DNA from: Chloroflexota bacterium
GTDB lineage: Bacteria > Chloroflexota > Dehalococcoidia > Tepidiformales > Tepidiformaceae
DNA length: 64,000 nucleotides
Reading direction: 5' to 3'
NCBI GenBank assembly: GCA_016234445.1
Contig: JACRBT010000020.1
Coordinates: 62,001 to 126,000, forward strand
The notes below the pieces were generated by a model. It saw only the letters and a list, made by a program, of their open reading frames with translations, searched no databases and was not told the origin of the DNA. This document shows positions 16,865 through 25,378 of the stretch, piece after piece. Position 1 is the first letter of the stretch, and every line of letters starts with the position of its first letter. Made by a program: the position numbers and the translations under genes.

Positions 16865-18238
16865 ATGTCCCACTCCGAGGACCTCCACCGCGGCTCCACC
16901 ATCTTCCGCACCCTCCGGATCAAGACGGCCAACCGCGTCGGCGTCCTCGCCCGCGTCCTCACCGTCGTTGCCGAGCACGGCGCCAGCCTCGGCGACATCC
17001 GCACCGTCTCGATCGCCCCCCTCAGCCGCATCCGCGACATGGACATGGGCTTCACCGCCGCCGCCGAGATCGACCGCACCGTCGCGGCGATCAACGGGAC
17101 GGGCGAGGCCGAAGTCCTCGAAGTCCGCGACGAAGTCCTCGAACTCCACGTCGGCGGCAAGCTCGTCGTCGAATCGCGCTACCCCATCCGCTCCGAATCC
17201 GACCTCGGCCGCGTCTACACCCCGGGCGTCGGCGAAGTCTCCCGGCGGATCGCCGCCGACCCCTCGCTCGCGTCTCACTACACGATCAAGTCGAACACCG
17301 TTGCCATCGTCTCCGACGGCACGGCTGTGCTCGGGCTCGGGAACATCGGCCCCCTGGCGGCGCTGCCGGTGCTCGAAGGCAAGGCGGCGCTGCTTTCCCA
17401 GTTGGCCGGCGTCTACGGCATCCCGATTGTGACGAGCACCAGCGACCCCCACCGGATCGTCGACGCGGTCGAGACCATCGCCCCCACGTTCGGGCTCATC
17501 CAGCTTGAGGACATCGCCGCACCCGCCTGTTTCGGCGTCGAAGAAACGCTCTCCGGCCGCGGCGTGCCCGTCTTCCACGACGACCAGCACGGCACCGCCG
17601 CCGTCGTCCTCGCCGCCCTGATCAACGCCACGGAGATGGTCGACCGCGACCTTCGCGGCTGCGCCATCGGCTGCGTCGGGCTGGGCGCGGCAGGCAACGC
17701 GGTCACGAAAGCGCTGATGCGTTACACCGGCAACCCCGTCCGCGGGGCCGACCTCGACCCGGCCGCCGTCGGCCGCGTCGTCGCCGCCGGGGGCATCGCT
17801 TCCACCCTGGCCGAGATCATGGCCACCTGCGACGTCGTCGTCGCGGTCACGGGGAAGCGCGGGCTGATCGCGCCGGAGATGGTCCGGCCCGGCCAGATTA
17901 TCTTCGCCCTTTCGAACCCCTACCCGGAGATCGAAGTCAGCGTCGCGCTCGAGCGGGGGGCGACGCTCGCCACCGACGGCCGGTCGACGAACAACCTCCT
18001 CGCCTTCCCGGGGCTCTGCCGGGGCGGGCTCGATGCCGGCGTGCGGCGGTTCGACCCCGCCATCTTCGCGGCGGCTGCCGAGGCGATCGTTTCGATGACG
18101 CCCCGCGGGCATGTCCTGCCGTCGCCGCTGGACCCGGCGGTGCACCGGATGGTCGCGCGGGGAGTGGCGATGGCCGCGGTCACGGCCGGGGTCGCCTCCC
18201 GCCACGTCGACGAGGACTACATGCTCACCGGCCGGTAG
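16865..18238 (+). CDS. maeA: NAD-dependent malic enzyme with an N-terminal ACT domain
   Basis: 457 residues from the ATG at 16865. The ACT-like domain is at about 12-90 (TANRVGVLARVLTVVAEHGASLGDI). The malic N domain has VYTPGVGEVSR and IKSNTVAIVSDGTAVLGLGNIGP, and the metal-binding FHDDQHGTAAV. The NAD-binding domain has GLGAAGNAVTKALM. It decarboxylates malate to pyruvate with reduction of NAD(P). The ACT domain suggests amino-acid feedback. A TACACT box lies at 16834-16839, and GGGAG precedes the start. Confidence 0.92.
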   Translation: MSHSEDLHRGSTIFRTLRIKTANRVGVLARVLTVVAEHGASLGDIRTVSIAPLSRIRDMDMGFTAAAEIDRTVAAINGTGEAEVLEVRDEVLELHVGGKLVVESRYPIRSESDLGRVYTPGVGEVSRRIAADPSLASHYTIKSNTVAIVSDGTAVLGLGNIGPLAALPVLEGKAALLSQLAGVYGIPIVTSTSDPHRIVDAVETIAPTFGLIQLEDIAAPACFGVEETLSGRGVPVFHDDQHGTAAVVLAALINATEMVDRDLRGCAIGCVGLGAAGNAVTKALMRYTGNPVRGADLDPAAVGRVVAAGGIASTLAEIMATCDVVVAVTGKRGLIAPEMVRPGQIIFALSNPYPEIEVSVALERGATLATDGRSTNNLLAFPGLCRGGLDAGVRRFDPAIFAAAAEAIVSMTPRGHVLPSPLDPAVHRMVARGVAMAAVTAGVASRHVDEDYMLTGR

Positions 18239-18241
18239 GGC

Positions 18242-19117
18242 TCAGTCGTTGCCGCCGCGGAGCAGGTCCTCGACGTCGCGGAGGATGTCGTCCGCGTTCG
18301 GGAGGTCGGCGCCGCCCTCCTCGTCGGCCTCTTCGGTGGAACCGTAGTTCTCTTCCAGCGAGCGCACGTAGCCGGCGATCTGATCGTCCCCGCGCGAGGC
18401 TTCCTCGACGCGTTCGATGAAGCGCGAGGTCTCTTCGTCGAGGTCCCCGAGCGGCGGCGCGAGCCCGATGACGGGTTCGAGGGCGCGAAGGAGGGCGCGG
18501 GTCGCGGGCGGGTTCTCTTCGACGTTGAGGTAGTGGGGGATAGCGGCGGCGAGGCTGATGAGCGGCGCGTTGTAGGTCCGGAGGGCGTCGTGGATGACGC
18601 CGAGGATGCCCGTGGGGCCCTGGTACATCGAGCGCCCGAGGCCGAAGCGCTCCGCCAGCGCCGGGTCCGCGGAGGAGCCGTTGACCTGGATCGGCCGGGT
18701 GTGGGGCGCCGCCGCCGGGCGCGCGACCAGCGTGCAGACCAGCGACGGCGAGAACCGCGCGATCTCCTTCGCCAGGCGCTGCGCGAACGCCCGCCACTTC
18801 AGGTCCGGTTCCACCCCGCGGACGACGATGATGTCGTGGGCGGCGTCGCGCAGGCGGGCGGCAAAGGCTTCGTTGCGGGGCCAGTGGAGTTCGCGGATGC
18901 CGTTGTCGTCGAGCTTCACCGTCGGGCGGGTTTCGGTGAAGACGTAGTACTCCTCGGCGTCGACGCTGAGGAAGGGGTCGGCGTGGTAGGCCTCGATGAG
19001 GCGCGTGGCCGTGTCCGTCGTGACGGTGCCGGTGTCGCTCCAGCCGGTGAACGCCATCACCACCACGGGCGAGCGAAGTTCGCCGATGTCCGAGACCGAA
19101 AAGCCGTCGCTATCCAT
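18242..19117 (-). CDS. PAC2 family protein (proteasome-assembly-chaperone-like)
   Basis: 291 residues. It has VVMAFTGWSDTG, IIVVRGVEPDLKWRAFAQRL, GPTGILGVIHDALRTYNAPLISLAAAIPHYL and the pattern PATRALLRALEPVIGL, typical of the bacterial PAC2 family. The C terminus is acidic and helical (EEADEEGGADLPNADDILRDVEDLL). The family is conserved in actinobacteria and Chloroflexota, and its bacterial role is unclear. It is convergent with malic enzyme, with only 3 nt between stop codons, and has a leaderless-type promoter. Confidence 0.9.
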   Translation of the reverse strand: MDSDGFSVSDIGELRSPVVVMAFTGWSDTGTVTTDTATRLIEAYHADPFLSVDAEEYYVFTETRPTVKLDDNGIRELHWPRNEAFAARLRDAAHDIIVVRGVEPDLKWRAFAQRLAKEIARFSPSLVCTLVARPAAAPHTRPIQVNGSSADPALAERFGLGRSMYQGPTGILGVIHDALRTYNAPLISLAAAIPHYLNVEENPPATRALLRALEPVIGLAPPLGDLDEETSRFIERVEEASRGDDQIAGYVRSLEENYGSTEEADEEGGADLPNADDILRDVEDLLRGGND

Positions 19118-19123
19118 CCAAAC

Positions 19124-19129
19124 ATCATA
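19124..19129 (-). promoter_or_regulatory. -10 box (TATGAT) 6 nt before an ATG
   Basis: On the minus strand TATGAT, then GTTTGG, then ATG at 19117. Leaderless spacing, with no ribosome-binding site visible. Confidence 0.5.
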
Positions 19130-19176
19130 GCGCCCGCCCCGCTAAGACGGCTCCGGGCGTCCCCGCGGCAGCCGGT

Positions 19177-20445
19177 TCAGCCGACGAAGGCGCCCGCCGC
19201 CCGCAGTTTCGCCCGGAGCGACTGCACGTCCACGGCGGCCGGGGCCGCCCCGTGCTGGAGGGCGAGCGCGGCCGCGGTCCCGGCTGCTTCGCCGGTCGCG
19301 AAACAGGGCGGGATCTCTTTGGTCGAATGGTGGGCGCGATGGTCGGCGCTGATGCAGCGGCCGGCAGCGACGAGGTTGTCGGCGCCCGGCGGCAGCAGGG
19401 AACGGTAGGGGATGTTGTAGACCGCGCCGTACTTCGTCCAGTTGCCGGTGACCGCGATCGTGTCGTCGAAGGGCGGCGCGTCCATGTCTTCGCGCGAAAG
19501 GACGTAGCGCCCGGCCAGGCGGCGCGACTCCGTGATCCCGAGCGTCTGGGCGAACTGGGCGAGGTAGGCGCGTTCGAAGCCGGGCGCCTTGCCGCGCAGG
19601 CGGTCGACCTCCTCCCGGACGAGGCGGCGGCACTCGACCTCGGCGTAGGTCAGGTCGTCGGGGTCCGTGGCGTCGATATCGTGCCCGATCCGTTCGGCGG
19701 CCCCCCAGGGGTGGAGGTAGCCGGCGTTGTTGACCTCGCGGAAGTAGCGGAACTTCTGGGCGCTCGCTTCGGCGGCCTCGACGTCGACGTTCGCCGTCCG
19801 GAACCAGAGCCAGGGGTGGACGCGCTCGGATTCGGAGGGTTCCCCCGCGAGCGAGACGATGTCGCCGTCGCCAGTCGCGTCGACGACGGCGCGGCAGGCG
19901 ATCGCCTCGCGCCCGGCCTTCGACTCGAAGATGACGTGGGTGACCTGGCGGCCGTCGCGGACCACCCCCACCGCCCAGCGATGAAAGCGAAGGTCGACCC
20001 CTGCGTCCATCACCATCCGGTCGGCTTCGACCTTGAACTCCTCGGGGTCGTAGGCCACGGAGTAGCGGACGTTGTGGGGCCCGCCACCGTTGACGAGGCC
20101 GTACCGGCGGAAGTGTTCGACGCGGTCCTGGTCGGGCGAGCCCCACTCGTCGCGGGGCGGGAAGTAGCAGGCGTCGCGGGCGGCGAGGCGGTCGACCATC
20201 TCCTGGCAGAGGCCGGCGACGACCTGCTTGCCGCGGCCGTCGTCCATCGTCAGGAGCAGGATGATGAGGCCGTTGCTGGCGAGGCCCCCGAGCGAGCCGT
20301 AGCGTTCGACGAGCATCGCCCGGGCGCCACCACGGGCGGCGGCCACGGCGGCGGCGATGCCGGCGGTGCCCCCGCCGACGACAAGGACGTCGGTTTCGGC
20401 GATGACGGGGACGCGGCGTTCGGGCTCGACGATGAAGCTGGCCAT
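19177..20445 (-). CDS. FAD-dependent oxidoreductase
   Basis: 422 residues. The N-terminal dinucleotide-binding fold is VLVVGGGTAGIAAAVAAARGGARAMLVERYGSLGG. The body has AVVDATGDGDIVSLAGEP, and the C-terminal FAD contact is NLVAAGRCISADHRAHHSTKEIPPCFATGEAAGTAAAL. This is the FAD_oxidored/thiamine-biosynthesis-like group of large FAD enzymes seen in many environmental genomes. Substrate unknown. It starts at the ATG at 20445 with a TATGAT box 6 nt upstream and diverges from the small zinc-finger-like protein at 20524. Confidence 0.88.
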   Translation of the reverse strand: MASFIVEPERRVPVIAETDVLVVGGGTAGIAAAVAAARGGARAMLVERYGSLGGLASNGLIILLLTMDDGRGKQVVAGLCQEMVDRLAARDACYFPPRDEWGSPDQDRVEHFRRYGLVNGGGPHNVRYSVAYDPEEFKVEADRMVMDAGVDLRFHRWAVGVVRDGRQVTHVIFESKAGREAIACRAVVDATGDGDIVSLAGEPSESERVHPWLWFRTANVDVEAAEASAQKFRYFREVNNAGYLHPWGAAERIGHDIDATDPDDLTYAEVECRRLVREEVDRLRGKAPGFERAYLAQFAQTLGITESRRLAGRYVLSREDMDAPPFDDTIAVTGNWTKYGAVYNIPYRSLLPPGADNLVAAGRCISADHRAHHSTKEIPPCFATGEAAGTAAALALQHGAAPAAVDVQSLRAKLRAAGAFVG

Positions 20446-20451
20446 GGGCGA

Positions 20452-20457
20452 ATCATA
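20452..20457 (-). promoter_or_regulatory. -10 box (TATGAT) 6 nt before an ATG
   Basis: On the minus strand TATGAT, then TCGCCC, then ATG at 20445. Leaderless spacing. The region is shared with the divergent gene at 20524. Confidence 0.5.
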
Positions 20458-20523
20458 CGGCGCGGGCGTCCCGGCGACAGGGCGGCGTTCCGGTTGTCGC
20501 GGCGCGGGCCGGACACTCGGAAG

Positions 20524-21027
20524 ATGGCAAGAGGCAACGAAGAGCAGTGCGGGGCGACGACAGGTAAGGGGTGGCCCTGCCGGTACGGGCTGGAGCGATG
20601 CCCGCACGAAGCCCACGCAGGCGGCCGTCCCCGGCACGGGATCAACGCCCCCGGGCGGCGATCGCGTGCCGGCGGGCAGCGAGGACCCGCGGCGGCGGCC
20701 ACGCCTGCGGTCGCGGCCGAACCAGTGGCCGTCCCGCCGGCGATCGAAGCGCGGGACCTCCGGGCGCTCAGCTGGTGGCTGATCGAAGAGGTTGTCGCGG
20801 GCCGGGTGGTGGCGCCCGCCGGCGGCCTCGTCGCCTCGGTGATGCGCATCCTCATCGCCCTCGGGCCGGAGCCGCTTTCGAAGGAACAGGCGCTGCGCGA
20901 GGCGGCCCTCATCGGCCGGCTCATGGGCGGCCAACCTCCCCGCGACGAGGAAGAATGGGCGCTCGCCGAGTCGATCTTCGAGCCAGACGCGGTGGCCGAG
21001 TTCAGGCGCTGGGAAGAACGCGTCTAA
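20524..21027 (+). CDS. Small protein with a CxxTxxGxxC..C..H zinc-binding motif
   Basis: 167 residues. The N terminus has CGATTGKGWPCRYGLERCPHE, a Cys3His-type pattern seen in short putative zinc-binding modules. A basic, Ala-rich linker and a helical C-terminal half (ALSWWLIEEVVAGRVV, SVMRILIALGPEPLSKEQALREAALIGRLM) follow, resembling terminase-small-subunit or primase-helper helices, though I cannot assign it. It diverges from the FAD oxidoreductase. The upstream bases are GACACT then CGGAAG then ATG, a weak version of the leaderless pattern. Confidence 0.6.
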   Translation: MARGNEEQCGATTGKGWPCRYGLERCPHEAHAGGRPRHGINAPGRRSRAGGQRGPAAAATPAVAAEPVAVPPAIEARDLRALSWWLIEEVVAGRVVAPAGGLVASVMRILIALGPEPLSKEQALREAALIGRLMGGQPPRDEEEWALAESIFEPDAVAEFRRWEERV

Positions 21028-21065
21028 GGGTCAGGGGGAAATCGAGGAGGTGGCGGCGGCCCGGG

Positions 21066-21911
21066 TCAGGGGGTGGGCGTTGCGTCCGGGCCCGGGGTCG
21101 CCGTGGGCGAGGCGACGGGAGTCACCGGCGTGACCTCGCTGGTTTCGCCGACGGAAGCGGCGACGGCGTCGCTGACCGTCTTCTTCGTGGTCGCGACGGC
21201 GGGTTCGAGGGCCGGGTTGTGGGCGGCGGCGGCATCGAGGACTGCCACGGTGAGGGCGTCGAGGCTGCGGAGCTCCGCCTTCGTCACCTCGTCGATCTCG
21301 TGCGCCTGGGCCTGGTCGGCGAGGGAGCGGGCTTCCTTCTCCAGCCGGGCAAGGTCGCCTTCGGAGAGGTCGCCGCGGGAACTGAGCTTCTGGATCTCGT
21401 AGACGCGCGCCTGGGCCTGCTTCAGCTGGACGCCGACGCGGTCGTCGCCCCGGGAGAGGGCGTAGTCAAGGCGTTCGTTGGCGCGCTTGAAGGTGTAGTT
21501 CCAGTCGCCGGGGACGGCGTCGCCGGCTGTGACGAAGCCGAGGGTGAGGATGCCGACCGCGGCGGCGGAAGCGACCACGGAGGCGCCGGCGAAGGCAGTG
21601 CGGACGCGCGCGAACGGCGCCGGGGCGGGCGCCGCCGGCAGCGTGGGGGCGGCTGTGACAGGCTGGGCCGCTTCGCGGGCGGCGGCAAGGAAGCGGTTCT
21701 TGAGGGAGGCTTCGAAGAAGTAGCTGGGCTGTTCGGCGGTGTAGGTTGCGGCGAGGGCGCCGCTGAGGCCGAGCATCGGCGCCAGCCAGGCCGCGTCGTC
21801 GGGATAGAGCCCGAGCACGAAGTCGAGTTCGAGGCCGTCTTCGATGAGGGCCTGCGCTTCGGCGAAGGTTCGAGCGTCGTATCCCGGCTTGCGGTCGAGG
21901 AGGGATTTCAT
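21066..21911 (-). CDS. DUF5667-type membrane protein, probable anti-sigma partner
   Basis: 281 residues. The N-terminal 75 residues are helical and cytoplasmic (MKSLLDRKPGYDARTFAEAQALIEDG, FVLGLYPDD). One membrane segment follows at about 105-125 (GASVVASAAAVGILTLGFV). The outer part has DAVPGDWNYTFKRANERLDYALSRGDDRVGVQLKQAQARVYEIQKL, the DUF5667 pattern. A Thr-Pro-rich tail ends the protein. It overlaps the sigma gene by one base, so the two are translationally coupled and it is probably the anti-sigma factor. This is inferred from context. Confidence 0.82.
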   Translation of the reverse strand: MKSLLDRKPGYDARTFAEAQALIEDGLELDFVLGLYPDDAAWLAPMLGLSGALAATYTAEQPSYFFEASLKNRFLAAAREAAQPVTAAPTLPAAPAPAPFARVRTAFAGASVVASAAAVGILTLGFVTAGDAVPGDWNYTFKRANERLDYALSRGDDRVGVQLKQAQARVYEIQKLSSRGDLSEGDLARLEKEARSLADQAQAHEIDEVTKAELRSLDALTVAVLDAAAAHNPALEPAVATTKKTVSDAVAASVGETSEVTPVTPVASPTATPGPDATPTP

Positions 21912-22480
21912 CAGTCGCGCCGAATCATGGTTTGGAGTTTGGCGATGGCCTTATGCTGGAGCACTTTCACGTTGTTCTCGGACTTGTTCAGGGCCTGGGC
22001 GGTTTCGGCCACGGAAAGGCCGGCGCCGAAGCGGAGAGCGATGACCTGGCGTTGCGCTTCCGGGAGCTTTGCGGTGGCGACCCGGACGATTTCGATTTGC
22101 ATTTGCACTTCGATTTCGACCGTGTAGTCGGCGGCGCCGTCGGGGATGCTCTCGGTGAGCGGGGCCGTGGCGGTCCGGTTCTTTTCGCGGCGCACGTGGG
22201 AAACGAGTTCGTTGCGTGCGATGCGGAAGACCCATGCGCTGAAGGGGAGGCCGCGCCAACTGAAGCTCTGGATGTTGTTGACGATGCGGAGGAAAACCTC
22301 CTCGGTCACATCCTCGGCGTCTTCGGAGCTGCCGAGCCGGGCGACGATGTAGCGGTAGACCCTCGGGAAGTAGTGTTCGTAGAGGGCGGTGAGAGCATCC
22401 TGGCTGCCGCGCTTGGCGGCTTCGACGATGGTGAACTCGTCGAACTCCGGGACCAACTCTTCTACCGTGGGGATCGCCAA
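21911..22480 (-). CDS. ECF-type RNA polymerase sigma factor
   Basis: 189 residues from a TTG at 22480, with AGGGGG just upstream. Region 2 is ALYEHYFPRVYRYIVARLGSSEDAEDVTEEVFLRIVNNIQSFSW, and region 4 is KLPEAQRQVIALRFGAGLSVAETAQALNKSENNVKVLQHKAIAKL. Regions 2 and 4 are joined by a linker with no other domain, as in ECF sigmas. A strong AAAGGAGG lies at 22524-22531 with no in-frame ATG or GTG behind it, so the start is not fully settled. It is paired with the DUF5667 protein. Confidence 0.9.
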   Translation of the reverse strand: MAIPTVEELVPEFDEFTIVEAAKRGSQDALTALYEHYFPRVYRYIVARLGSSEDAEDVTEEVFLRIVNNIQSFSWRGLPFSAWVFRIARNELVSHVRREKNRTATAPLTESIPDGAADYTVEIEVQMQIEIVRVATAKLPEAQRQVIALRFGAGLSVAETAQALNKSENNVKVLQHKAIAKLQTMIRRD

Positions 22481-22984
22481 ACCAGCCCCCTGGGCCGCGC
22501 CGGAAATCGCGTAGTCCGAGCGTCCTCCTTTCGAGCATAGGCAGGCCTTCGCCTGTGTACTAGAGATAACGGTGCGCGTTCGAAAAGGTTAATTGCAGGG
22601 GGTGGCCCGCCGCAGCCGTTCCCGGATATTCACCTGATGGCCACTTTCGCCGATCGCGCGAGGGCAGCAGCCTCCATTTCCTGCCCCGTCGGCGGGACGG
22701 TGGGGCGGGGAACCGCGCGGTGTGCCAGGGGAGGCCCTTCCTCCCATCCCGGTGCCACGACTGTGAAGAAGTGGTTCCCCCGCGTGTCTGCAAGTTCGGC
22801 GCCTCGGATGTCACAGCGCGCCCCGCCGAGGGTCGTCTCCGGGCCTTCCCTGGCCCCAAACGGCGCCCGGACGCTGATTCCACACACCTGCCACCTGGCC
22901 GTCACGCAACCTTCCCGGCCAGGCCATCCCCGCCGGTCGTAGGAGAAGGTAGGGTCATGGGGAAGGGATCCGAGGGAGCTGCGA
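22481..22984. other. 504-bp gap between the sigma operon and the TadG-like gene
   Basis: No gene was found. On the sigma-gene side there is a small hairpin (CAGGC-CTTC-GCCTG, 22542-22555) and an AAAGGAGG. A family C repeat lies at 22751-22784. The rest, 22560-22750 and 22785-22984, shows nothing I can identify apart from the likely promoter region of the plus-strand gene. Confidence 0.6.
22751..22784 (+). repeat. Family C REP-like repeat
   Basis: GGTGCCACGACTGTGAAGAA, then GTGGTTCCCC. The same unit occurs at 29021, 58700 and 62634. It matches family A in CGACTG..AAGGAG..GG, so it is probably a distant relative of it. This copy has AAGAAG in place of AAGGAG. Confidence 0.7.
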
Positions 22985-24034
22985 ATGCGATCGTTTTTGA
23001 GCGGGATCTTGGGGCGGGGGACAGCTGCCGAACGCGGCCAGGCGCTCGCGCTCTTCGCCATGGGACTGGCCGGCTTCATCGGGCTGGTCGGTCTCTCCGT
23101 GGACATGGGCCAGATTGTCGTCGCCCGCACCGACCTCCAGAAGCTGGCTGACTCCGCCACCCTCGCCGGCGTGCAGGACCTGCCGAACGCCTCGAGCGCG
23201 ACGTCGTCCGCGAACACGTATGGCAAGGCGGGGGCGGCCGCGGGCACCAACATTTCCGTCACCATCAGCCAGACCTACGGCTCCAACGACACAATCGAGG
23301 TCACGGCCTCGCGCCGGGTCAACTACTGGTTCCTGAAGGCCGTCGGGCTGGACGGGATGACGGTGAGCGCGAGGGCAAAGGCCCGGGCGATGAACTACGC
23401 CGGCGGCGGGGGCCTCCTCCCCTGGGGCTTCATCGCCAGCAACGACAACAACAGCAAGCTGCTCCAGAACACGTGCTACACCGGCCAGTCCGGGGGCGTG
23501 CCGACCTTCCAGCAGGGCGTCGCCTGCACCATCAAGTACGGGGCCGGCACCAACTCCGGCGGTGACTTCGGCGCGCTCTCGCTCGACGGCAGCGGCGCCA
23601 GCGTCTACCGCGACACGATCAAGAACGGCAGCACCAAGACCATCAAGGTCGGCGACAAGATCGACAGCGAGACCGGGAACATGCAGGGGCCAACCGACCA
23701 GGGCCTCTCCGACCGCCTGGCTCTGCCCGCGCCAACGGGCTGCCCCGGCAACAGTTACAGCGACGTCCTGTCGGTCACGAACGGCGTGGCCAGCATCCGC
23801 CCCGGCTGCGAAAACAGCCCCAGGATCGGCATCATCCCCGTCGTCGACAAGATAGCAAACCCGCAAAAGTCCACCGTCCTCGGATTCGCCTTCGTCTATA
23901 TCAATGGCACGACCGGAAGTGGCGGCGGGACGAAGGTCGACGTCTACTTCGTCAAGTACGTCACCGAGCTCCCCAAGGGCGTCTACACCGGCACCACTGC
24001 CAGCGGCGCGACGGCGGTGAAGCTCGTCGAGTGA
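22985..24034 (+). CDS. TadG/TadE-like putative Flp pilus-assembly protein
   Basis: 349 residues. The N-terminal segment ERGQALALFAMGLAGFIGLVGLSVDMGQIVVARTDLQKLADSATLAG is the TadG-N (DUF2134-like) pattern: one transmembrane helix followed by the L-x-x-x-A-D-x-A-A-L-A motif. The rest is a secreted beta-rich domain with Cys pairs (NTCYTG, VACTIKYG, TGCPGNS, RPGCENS). No other Tad genes are in view, so its role in a pilus is uncertain. It is flanked by repeats on both sides. Confidence 0.8.
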   Translation: MRSFLSGILGRGTAAERGQALALFAMGLAGFIGLVGLSVDMGQIVVARTDLQKLADSATLAGVQDLPNASSATSSANTYGKAGAAAGTNISVTISQTYGSNDTIEVTASRRVNYWFLKAVGLDGMTVSARAKARAMNYAGGGGLLPWGFIASNDNNSKLLQNTCYTGQSGGVPTFQQGVACTIKYGAGTNSGGDFGALSLDGSGASVYRDTIKNGSTKTIKVGDKIDSETGNMQGPTDQGLSDRLALPAPTGCPGNSYSDVLSVTNGVASIRPGCENSPRIGIIPVVDKIANPQKSTVLGFAFVYINGTTGSGGGTKVDVYFVKYVTELPKGVYTGTTASGATAVKLVE

Positions 24035-24042
24035 CGGCGGGC

Positions 24043-24096
24043 GGCCCTCGGCTCTCGGCTCTCGGCTTTCGGCCCAGCTGTTAGCTGTTAGCTGTT
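24043..24096 (+). repeat. Two heptanucleotide tandem repeats
   Basis: Four GGC(C/T)(C/T)TC units lie at 24043-24070 (one with T for C), followed by three AGCTGTT units at 24076-24096. Both have a period of exactly 7, and both lie just behind the TadG-like stop codon. Confidence 0.85.
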
Positions 24097-24130
24097 AGGG
24101 AGAGTATCGCCGTGCGGCCCGGCCACAACC

Positions 24131-24259
24131 GGTAGCCGCGGGTAGGGATTCTGCCCGTGGCCGCACCGCCTGCCCGCCCTGCTCCGCGCCAGCCTCCACC
24201 CGTGCCGCGCGGCCTGCGCTCCATCCGCACCGCGACGGGCACGGAGCGGCGTCGCCCCT
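24131..24259 (+). repeat. Composite B+A REP unit
   Basis: A family B copy (24131-24198, GGTAGCCGCGG ... GGCCGCACCGCC ... GCGCCAGCCTCC) is joined by CCGTGCCGCGCGGCCTGCG to a family A copy (24221-24259, ending GGAGCGGCGTCGCC). The same fused order and joint occur at 28845-28964. Confidence 0.85.
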
Positions 24260-24299
24260 GACCCACGCCTCTCGCCGCGCCAGCCCCCGGATACCCGGC

Positions 24300-24327
24300 A
24301 CTCGGTACTCGGTACTCGGTACTCGGT
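24300..24327 (+). repeat. Heptanucleotide tandem repeat (ACTCGGT)x4
   Basis: Four perfect ACTCGGT units, with a partial fifth. They lie 12 bp downstream of the menA stop codon. Confidence 0.9.
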
Positions 24328-24339
24328 ACTCAGAACTCC

Positions 24340-25278
24340 CTACGCCCGTTCGATGATCGCGCCCGCCAGCAGCCCCACGGCCAGCACCGCCCCGAACCGC
24401 ATATGGAGCTGGGCCGAAAGAAACAGGGCCATGTTCAGCTTCCGCGGGTTCCCGCCGGCCCGGACCACGCGGACGACCGGGCGCGCCAGGGGAGCGGTCG
24501 CGAGCGCGACCAGCGCCGGCCAGGCCATCGCCCCCACCGCCACGGCAACGACGAGCGCCACGTAGGCTGCCCCGAGCAGCGCGTACATCTCCCGGTTCGC
24601 CCATTTCCGCCCGATGAGCGTGGCGATGGTCCGCTTGCCCACCTTCCGGTCGTGTTCGATGTCGCGCAGGTTGTTGGCGTGGAGGATGGCGGTGACCAGG
24701 AAGGCCACCGGCAGCGACGCCACCACCGGCTCCCAGTCCCACGATTCGGCCTGGACGAAGTACGCCCCGAGGACCATCACCGGCCCCATGAAGACGAAAA
24801 CGGTCGCTTCGCCGAGGGCCAGGTAGGCCAGGTGGACCGGAGCACCTGTATAGAGGAAGCCGGCGAGGACGCTGGCAACCCCCAGCCAGAGCAGGCTCCA
24901 CTCCGTCGTCGCGCACAGAACGAGGCCGATCGCTGCCCCCAGGACGAACGCGGCCACCCCCGCGGCGAGGATGCCCCTCGGCGGCACGATCCCGCGCTGG
25001 ATGAACCCGGCGGGGCCGAGCGACTCGGCGCTGTCGGCGCCCTTGCGGTGGTCGTAGTAGTCGTTCACGAAGTTCGTCCCGGCGTGGATGGCAACCGACC
25101 CCACGAGCGCGAGCAGCGCCTTCCACCAGGAGAAGACGTCGCCCGCCGCCAGCAGCGTCCCCACGACCACGGGGACGACCGAGGCCGTGAACGAGACCGG
25201 CCTCGACGCCTGCCACCAGAGGCGGAGGCCGGTTGGAGGGGCGGGGACGGCGGGAGGAGCAACGGGAGCGGCAGCCAT
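24340..25278 (-). CDS. menA: 1,4-dihydroxy-2-naphthoate polyprenyltransferase (UbiA family)
   Basis: 312 residues with about eight membrane helices. The polyprenyl-diphosphate-binding motif is NFVNDYYDHRKGAD, and the second Asp-rich motif is NNLRDIEHDRKVGKRT. These match MenA, which prenylates 1,4-dihydroxy-2-naphthoate on the way to menaquinone. No other men gene is nearby. The start is the ATG at 25278, with a TAAGCT box 8 nt upstream. The 3' side abuts a heptanucleotide repeat. Confidence 0.92.
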   Translation of the reverse strand: MAAAPVAPPAVPAPPTGLRLWWQASRPVSFTASVVPVVVGTLLAAGDVFSWWKALLALVGSVAIHAGTNFVNDYYDHRKGADSAESLGPAGFIQRGIVPPRGILAAGVAAFVLGAAIGLVLCATTEWSLLWLGVASVLAGFLYTGAPVHLAYLALGEATVFVFMGPVMVLGAYFVQAESWDWEPVVASLPVAFLVTAILHANNLRDIEHDRKVGKRTIATLIGRKWANREMYALLGAAYVALVVAVAVGAMAWPALVALATAPLARPVVRVVRAGGNPRKLNMALFLSAQLHMRFGAVLAVGLLAGAIIERA

Positions 25279-25286
25279 AGCCGCGT

Positions 25287-25292
25287 AGCTTA
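25287..25292 (-). promoter_or_regulatory. -10 box (TAAGCT) 8 nt before an ATG
   Basis: On the minus strand TAAGCT, eight bases, then ATG at 25278. Consistent with a leaderless menA transcript. Confidence 0.45.
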
Positions 25293-25378
25293 CCCGAGCG
25301 GCGGGGGAAGCGGGGCGCGCCCGACCCCGCTACGATGAGCGGCACACCACCCCTTCGCCAGCCGAGGAACCCGAACCC

